A stretch of 62,345 nt of DNA from Candidatus Saccharimonadota bacterium (lineage in GTDB: Bacteria > Patescibacteriota > Saccharimonadia > Saccharimonadales > Saccharimonadaceae). Every line of letters starts with the position of its first letter. Within the stretch, counting starts at the first letter, position 1. A program made the position numbers and the translations under genes. Of this stretch, positions 60,489 through 62,345 are shown piece after piece. The notes under the pieces are model-generated. The model was not told the DNA's origin. It ran no database searches and saw only the letters and a list, made by a program, of their open reading frames with translations. The stretch covers positions 1-62,345 of the forward strand of contig JAILSC010000025.1 in the NCBI GenBank assembly GCA_024697865.1, written 5' to 3'.

Positions 60489-60513
60489 AAAAGGCCACTA
60501 AGAGTGGCCTTTT
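60489..60513 (-). terminator. Terminator after the 60523 gene
   Basis: AAAAGGCCACT/AGTGGCCTTTT is an 11-bp stem just 3' of the minus-strand gene, with T-tract. Confidence 0.88.
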
Positions 60514-60522
60514 GAAGAGAAG

Positions 60523-61287
60523 CTAGTTGCCGTAACGTCGACCCCTACGCCTACGTCGAGAATTCTGGGCGAACCAGTCACTGGATCTAGTCGCGGGCTG
60601 GTAAGTGTCGACCATAGATGAGTCGGGGTCATCCGAAGAGCTTACTATGAATGCGCCGTTAATTTCTGGCACGGCTTCGACTTCATAGCCTTGTGCCTGT
60701 AGCTCTTCCAGCATTGTCGTCCCAGCGCTATCTAGCGCGAACGCAGTCATGATACAGTTCTCCAGTAGAGCGGTCACTATCGCTGACTGCAATATTAGGA
60801 AGAATGCTCGGTCATCCTGAAGAACCCTTTTGACGCGCTCAGACATCGCCAGCATTACTCCATCAGGCAAAGTCGTAGCGATTTCGCCTTCGGCCGCAAA
60901 CGATAGAATTTGTTGGAATTCCGGTTCTTGGCAGGTGCCAATGATCTGAATTAGCTTCCGAGAGACAGCTTCGAATCTCCCACTCTCTGGCTCCGGTTGA
61001 GCGAAAATTAAAAACTTAAATAAGTTTAGTATAGATTCGCTCGGCATAAATTTATTACCATCATTGATGATTTGATTGGCTGACCAGATTACGTGATGCA
61101 AGCCAACCGATTCAACAGCTTCTTGCAAGATCAGCCTAGTTATGTCGAGGCTGACCCGTCGCTGTTTTGTGGAATACGAGGCCGCTGCTTCGACTACGGC
61201 AAGAAGTTCACCTTCCTCGATCGCCTCCTTAATTTCCACTAGGTCATTCTCTCTGAAACTCTGGCAAAGCTCATCCAAAGTAGCCAT
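60523..61287 (-). CDS. Unknown 254-residue helical protein
   Basis: The protein is all-alpha with an acidic middle and an Arg-rich C-terminal tail ('SRRRRRGRRYG'), suggesting nucleic-acid or ribosome association. No domain is recognised. GAGGAGGGAG precedes the ATG; a minus-strand TGGTATAAT lies about 65 nt upstream, with a GGGTAG/CTACCC hairpin in the leader. It lies between tuf and rpsJ, normally neighbours. Confidence 0.72.
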   Translation of the reverse strand: MATLDELCQSFRENDLVEIKEAIEEGELLAVVEAAASYSTKQRRVSLDITRLILQEAVESVGLHHVIWSANQIINDGNKFMPSESILNLFKFLIFAQPEPESGRFEAVSRKLIQIIGTCQEPEFQQILSFAAEGEIATTLPDGVMLAMSERVKRVLQDDRAFFLILQSAIVTALLENCIMTAFALDSAGTTMLEELQAQGYEVEAVPEINGAFIVSSSDDPDSSMVDTYQPATRSSDWFAQNSRRRRRGRRYGN

Positions 61288-61406
61288 AATTCTCCCTCCT
61301 CTGCTACTTCTCTTTTTAAGTTACGATCAGGGTAGCTAAAACTACCCCACTTATGATTATACCATACTTTGTATAAAAAGCAAATTAAGACCTAGGGGGC
61401 GGACGA

Positions 61407-61435
61407 TTGACAGGGGTCCACCTCAGTGATATAAT
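61407..61435 (+). promoter_or_regulatory. Perfect consensus promoter of the 61480 gene
   Basis: TTGACA (61407-61412), 17 bp, TGA-TATAAT (61430-61435). Confidence 0.88.
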
Positions 61436-61479
61436 CAGAATAGTTATTGGGCGGTCTATTATCAAGGAGGGAGACTATC

Positions 61480-62007
61480 ATGCCCGAGCACATTAGTAAT
61501 GCAAGTACATCAGGATATCCAGTAGAGGATATCAAGGCCTACTATGAAACACTGCTTTTGTTGGTCAAGCTGCCGAAGTACTGGTCGAAGTATAGTGCTC
61601 GTCTGGAAATATTCTTTGACACCGGACATCCGGTGGTCTCCAACCCGCCCACAGAGTTCGAAGAATTCTGCGGGGTCTATCAAAGAGTCCACCAAGCGGC
61701 CGCCAAGCTAGACTTAGAGCAAAACTTCAATAGGCGCATGCTGCGCGCCTTGGCGCGTTATCTCTATTACGGCTGCAGCCGTCGAGAGTTTTACATCGAG
61801 TATATCGAGGGCTGTATTGAACACGCCGGCACCATTCAAGAGCTATCGTCAGTCACTGAAATAGAAGAGCGCTATCAGCATCATCTTTTCTGTCATGAAA
61901 AACACTATAAAGATCAGGGCGTTGACCCCGAGTTTAGAGCTTGGAAGGAGGAGGGCGGTTGCCCGGTTACTTTCTACAGCATCATGTTCCAGGACGAGCT
62001 GTCCTAG
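61480..62007 (+). CDS. Unknown 175-residue protein
   Basis: The protein is soluble, helical, Tyr/Glu-rich, with Cys/His residues near the C-terminus ('HHLFCHEKHYKDQG'); a metal site is possible. The frame opens at 61447, but ATG 61480 has AAGGAGG 9 nt upstream and is preferred. It has a consensus promoter and a strong terminator shared with tuf. No family is recognised. Confidence 0.72.
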   Translation: MPEHISNASTSGYPVEDIKAYYETLLLLVKLPKYWSKYSARLEIFFDTGHPVVSNPPTEFEEFCGVYQRVHQAAAKLDLEQNFNRRMLRALARYLYYGCSRREFYIEYIEGCIEHAGTIQELSSVTEIEERYQHHLFCHEKHYKDQGVDPEFRAWKEEGGCPVTFYSIMFQDELS

Positions 62008-62036
62008 TTCTGGCTCTAACAGGTTTCACTTGCATC

Positions 62037-62066
62037 AAAAAGCCACCCTCATTGTAGGGTGGCTTT
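62037..62066. terminator. Bidirectional terminator between 61480 gene and tuf
   Basis: AAAAAGCCACCCT/AGGGTGGCTTT forms an 11-bp stem; the A-run and T-run serve the two convergent genes. Confidence 0.88.
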
Positions 62067-62082
62067 CCTTAGGTTCGGGTTT

Positions 62083-62345
62083 TTACTTAACAACCTTGGT
62101 GATCACACCAGAACCAACCGTCTTACCACCTTCGCGGATAGCGAAACGGTCATTGTCGTTCATAGCTACTGGTTGTAACAATTTAACCTTGAAGGTTACT
62201 TGGTCACCAGGCATGACGATTTCCTTATCAGCAGGAAGCTCTACTTCACCAGTTACATCAGTGGTGCGGAAGTAGAACTGAGGCTTGTAACCCTTGGAGA
62301 ATGGAGTGTGGCGACCGCCTTCTTCCTTCTTCAAGATGTAAACCT
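62083..62345 (-). CDS. tuf: Elongation factor Tu, C-terminal part (partial)
   Basis: The minus strand encodes the last 87 residues of EF-Tu domain III: '[11 protein letters not shown]', '[15 protein letters not shown]', '[18 protein letters not shown]' and '[20 protein letters not shown]'. EF-Tu delivers aminoacyl-tRNA to the ribosome. The 5' part lies outside the window. The order tuf then rpsJ is the usual one but two unrelated genes lie between. Confidence 0.97.
   Translation of the reverse strand, partial: VYILKKEEGGRHTPFSKGYKPQFYFRTTDVTGEVELPADKEIVMPGDQVTFKVKLLQPVAMNDNDRFAIREGGKTVGSGVITKVVK

Noticed and set aside
520-62345. UGA recoding (as in Gracilibacteria/SR1)
   Set aside because: Several complete genes end at TGA, including those ending at 2763, 56438 and 57628, and conserved proteins have no in-frame TGA.

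Overview
The window looks like a chromosomal piece of a Candidate Phyla Radiation bacterium, most likely a Candidatus Saccharibacteria (TM7) relative. This is inferred from gene content, not from a database search: compact housekeeping proteins (588-residue IF-2, 320-residue MetK), two DUF5663-like paralogues, a TraG/VirD4-like ATPase of the kind common in CPR genomes, a FISUMP/InlB-repeat surface protein, a sortase and a partial division/cell-wall (dcw) cluster. TGA is used as a stop (for example at 2763 and 56438), which argues against the UGA-recoding Gracilibacteria/SR1 groups. A bile-salt-hydrolase-like enzyme hints at an animal-associated habitat.

Layout. 1-410: 3' end of 16S rRNA with a structured trailer and its own terminator; no 23S follows. 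0.5-9.6 kb: a large unknown protein, MazG-like and TrmH enzymes, a polysaccharide deacetylase, tRNA-Ile and tRNA-Ala, a candidate small RNA, a KGG protein, a ROK kinase and ribosomal protein S1. 9.7-24.6 kb: acyl-CoA ligase, glycosyltransferase, membrane proteins, tRNA-Asn, IF-2, fmt/def, the BSH-like hydrolase, PriA, RecJ, a CYTH enzyme and a KwaB-like (DUF4868) protein. 24.6-32.6 kb: rsmH, ftsL, ftsI, mraY, ftsW, murG and an ftsQ-like gene, with structured non-coding DNA before and after rsmH. 32.6-47.2 kb: surface protein, TraG-like ATPase, sigma-region-4/HARE protein, topA, a strong candidate 313-nt structured RNA, dprA, pth, phoH and der. 47.2-55.3 kb: tRNA-Glu, DUF3048, surface proteins, gltX, PEGA protein and sortase. 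55.3-62.3 kb: small unknown genes with near-consensus promoters, tRNA-Leu, a SAM riboswitch with metK, rpsJ, and the 3' end of tuf.

Two expression styles are visible. About seventeen genes, many of them housekeeping, have a -10 box (usually TGnTATAAT) ending exactly 6 or 7 nt before the ATG and no obvious leader, which predicts leaderless mRNAs. Others have a leader and a clear AGGAGG-type site, and several of these carry a TTGACA-17-TATAAT promoter. The 16S anti-Shine-Dalgarno (CCTCCTTTCT) is intact, so both modes are plausible together.

The most unusual items are the leaderless pattern; a GC-rich palindromic element present in-frame in both priA and der but read in different frames; the unexplained RNA at 41395-41707; and a 21-codon ORF with structured RNA ahead of ftsL.
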